From: Cyanobacteria bacterium OH_CBrB_359
Lineage (GTDB): Bacteria; Cyanobacteriota; Vampirovibrionia; Gastranaerophilales; Gastranaerophilaceae
Direction of reading: 5' to 3'
NCBI GenBank assembly: GCA_023433065.1
Contig: JAEZET010000003.1
Coordinates: 248,001-312,000, forward strand
Length of the DNA stretch: 64,000 bases
Shown here: piece after piece, positions 62,838 to 64,000 of the stretch
How positions within the stretch are numbered: the stretch's first letter is position 1
Layout of the letters: every line of letters begins with the position of its first letter
The notes under the pieces: model-generated
What the model was told of the DNA's origin: nothing
Databases searched by the model: none
What the model saw: only the letters and a program-made list of their open reading frames with translations
Program-made: the position numbers and the translations under genes

Positions 62838-63396
62838 AGTTAAATTTATTTTGGGCGTTATTTATTCCTTCTGCTAGATATATAGTTATAGCATCCATTG
62901 ATTTATTTATTGCGGTTGCAAGAAGCTCCTGCTCTTTTTTAGAAAAATTTTGCAAAACAAAAGCTTCTGATGCAAGGAGTGGAGGCTGAGGACCTATTCC
63001 TACTTTTAATCTGTCAAATGTGTCAGTATTTAAATTATAAATTACCGATTTAATACCATTATGTCCGCCGTCAGAGCCTTTCTCTCTAAATCTTAATGTG
63101 CCTAGATTGATTGAGATATCATCGTAAATTAAAAGTAAATCTTTTGGTTTTAAATTGTAATAGTTAACAAATTCTCTTATGGCATTACCTGATAAGTTCA
63201 TATAAGTTTGTGGCTTTAAAATAAATATTTTTTCATTATTATAATTAAAATTGCCGATTTCTGAATTGAATTTTGAATCAAATTTAAAAGCAACATTAAA
63301 TTTCGATGCAAAATAGTCTGCAATCATGAACCCGATATTATGCCTATTATTCCTGTATTTATCGCCTGGATTTCCCAGAGCAGCTATAACTTTCAT
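62836..63396 (-). CDS. pth: peptidyl-tRNA hydrolase
   Basis: 186 aa, standard Pth length. Seen: ALGNPGDKYRNNRHNIGF with the catalytic His (H19), N67 in TYMNLSG, the Asp pair DD at 92-93, and KGSDGGHNG near 106-114. It recycles peptidyl-tRNAs in the cytoplasm. The gene is single, minus strand, with no neighbour in the same direction in view. The start ATG has no strong ribosome site (GTAAAAATT). Confidence 0.96.
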   Translation of the reverse strand: MKVIAALGNPGDKYRNNRHNIGFMIADYFASKFNVAFKFDSKFNSEIGNFNYNNEKIFILKPQTYMNLSGNAIREFVNYYNLKPKDLLLIYDDISINLGTLRFREKGSDGGHNGIKSVIYNLNTDTFDRLKVGIGPQPPLLASEAFVLQNFSKKEQELLATAINKSMDAITIYLAEGINNAQNKFN

Positions 63397-63486
63397 AATT
63401 TTTACCTTTAGTTTAGTTGATTATATATAGAATCACTCTTATTACTTGGCTCAAGTTGCTAATTCAAAAAATGTAAAAAGAGTTTA

Positions 63487-63498
63487 TTTATATAAATA
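63487..63498 (+). promoter_or_regulatory. shared upstream box, copy E
   Basis: TTTATATAAATA, an exact core match, ending 24 bases before the ATG of the helix-turn-helix gene. It continues into TATATTATT rather than CGAGG. If the box is bound by this regulator the copy would make it autoregulated; this is inference. Confidence 0.4.
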
Positions 63499-63522
63499 TA
63501 TATTATTAGAGGGAGGAAAGTT

Positions 63523-64000
63523 ATGTCAACCAAAAACAAATCAATAATAAATCTAAAAAGCAGCGAAAAACTCCTGAATTTCCTGGAATCAAATCATTTA
63601 CATAAAAAAGACTTTGCACAAATGATAGGTGTAACTCTCTCTTATGTTTATAATTTAATAGACAATACTATTCCTTTCTCAACCAGAAGCACAACCCTTG
63701 AGAGGATTGCGGTTGTTATGGATACAAAGCCAGAAGAATTTGTTGAATATAAAATCCCTCAAGAGCCCATTCTAATTGATGAAGCTGTTGAGTTTATAAA
63801 AGATAAGCAGCAGAGCAAAAATCTCTCCACAGTTCAACTATTAAAGGCTTTTCCAAGAAAAAAACGAGTAGAAATTGTTGATATTTTGAGAGGCGCAAGG
63901 CCAATCCCTCTGGATTGGAAAGAATTGTCCTTAATTGCTCAAGTGCTTGATATATCAAAAGAAGAAATATATCCGTTTTGGGAAAATCGCTTAAGACAGC
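63523..64000 (+). CDS. XRE-type helix-turn-helix regulator, cut by the window end
   Basis: 159 complete codons are visible and the frame is still open at 64000, so the protein is truncated by the window. A helix-turn-helix of Cro/CI type lies at about 14-72 (KDFAQMIGVTLSYVYNLI as the core, then TLERIAVVMDTKPEEF). A second similar segment at about 98-155 (QLLKAFPRKKRVEIVDIL to LIAQVLDISKEEIY) may be another such domain. A strong ribosome site GGGAGG is 6-11 bases before the ATG, which fixes the start. The shared box is just upstream. It would bind DNA as a regulator; its targets are unknown. Confidence 0.8.
   Translation, partial: MSTKNKSIINLKSSEKLLNFLESNHLHKKDFAQMIGVTLSYVYNLIDNTIPFSTRSTTLERIAVVMDTKPEEFVEYKIPQEPILIDEAVEFIKDKQQSKNLSTVQLLKAFPRKKRVEIVDILRGARPIPLDWKELSLIAQVLDISKEEIYPFWENRLRQ

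Overview
The window is AT-rich, densely coding chromosomal DNA from a Gram-negative (diderm) bacterium. LptF/G-type LPS export, a TolC-type channel and two predicted outer-membrane proteins point to an outer membrane. A CHASE2-cyclase, a RecG with a long N-terminal extension, a Tic20-like membrane protein and a SpoIID/LytB protein resemble cyanobacterial versions. No photosynthesis gene is present. Several unknown proteins begin Met-Lys-Ile-Asn/Asp and carry an F-K-G-like motif near the N-terminus. Together this best fits a non-photosynthetic relative of cyanobacteria (Melainabacteria/Vampirovibrionia, probably Gastranaerophilales). That placement is inference from gene content, not a measured phylogeny. 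I see no phage, insertion sequence or CRISPR array.

Layout. 0.1-7.2 kb: tRNA-Ser and an eight-gene minus-strand operon (rlmD, LOG protein, wecG-type glycosyltransferase, split transketolase, ftsE, ftsX, HDOD protein). 7.2-15.3 kb: purH and an MFS exporter on plus, then a GlmS-like isomerase without glutaminase, a TolC-like channel and two membrane glycosyltransferases. 15.3-24.6 kb: a minus-strand run of ytxH, a DUF948-like gene, ytxH, spoIID-like, murJ, tsaC-like, CHASE2-cyclase and recG (envelope and stress). 24.7-30.8 kb: an outer-membrane protein, a TPR protein and a Tic20-like protein on plus; an 81-aa protein, maf, apt, flhB and a FliA-like sigma factor on minus. 30.9-35 kb: an overlapping TrpD-like/radical-SAM pair, ald, pyrF and a small unknown. 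35-44 kb: YkgJ-type protein, a second surface protein, tpiA, a PPC-domain protein, response regulator/HD-GYP, a U32-like protein, two lineage-type unknowns and tRNA-Pro. 44-52 kb: nifU-nifS, a small coiled-coil protein, LptF/G, a sugar-binding protein, rarA and a second member of the coiled-coil family. 52-58 kb: serA with a class V aminotransferase, TPR protein, unknown hydrophobic protein, triple-repeat protein. 58-64 kb: Yip1-like, sppA, phosphohexomutase, an orphan sugar permease, pth and a partial helix-turn-helix regulator.

Most of the window is housekeeping: purine and pyrimidine synthesis and salvage, serine synthesis, Fe-S assembly, glycolysis and pentose phosphate, cell division and envelope. 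The least explained part is a set of small lineage-type proteins. Five genes or operons spread over 33 kb (at 30.8, 47.4, 51.3, 56.6 and 63.5 kb) share a 12-base box, TTTATATAAATA, placed 24-33 bases before the start codon. Two of the genes encode paralogous coiled-coil proteins. One leads the operon that also encodes FlhB and an alternative sigma factor. One is a predicted regulator. This suggests a small regulon, possibly tied to a surface or export structure. A second unexplained unit is the TrpD-like/radical-SAM-SPASM pair at 30.9-32.7 kb. All functions are read from sequence motifs without database searches.
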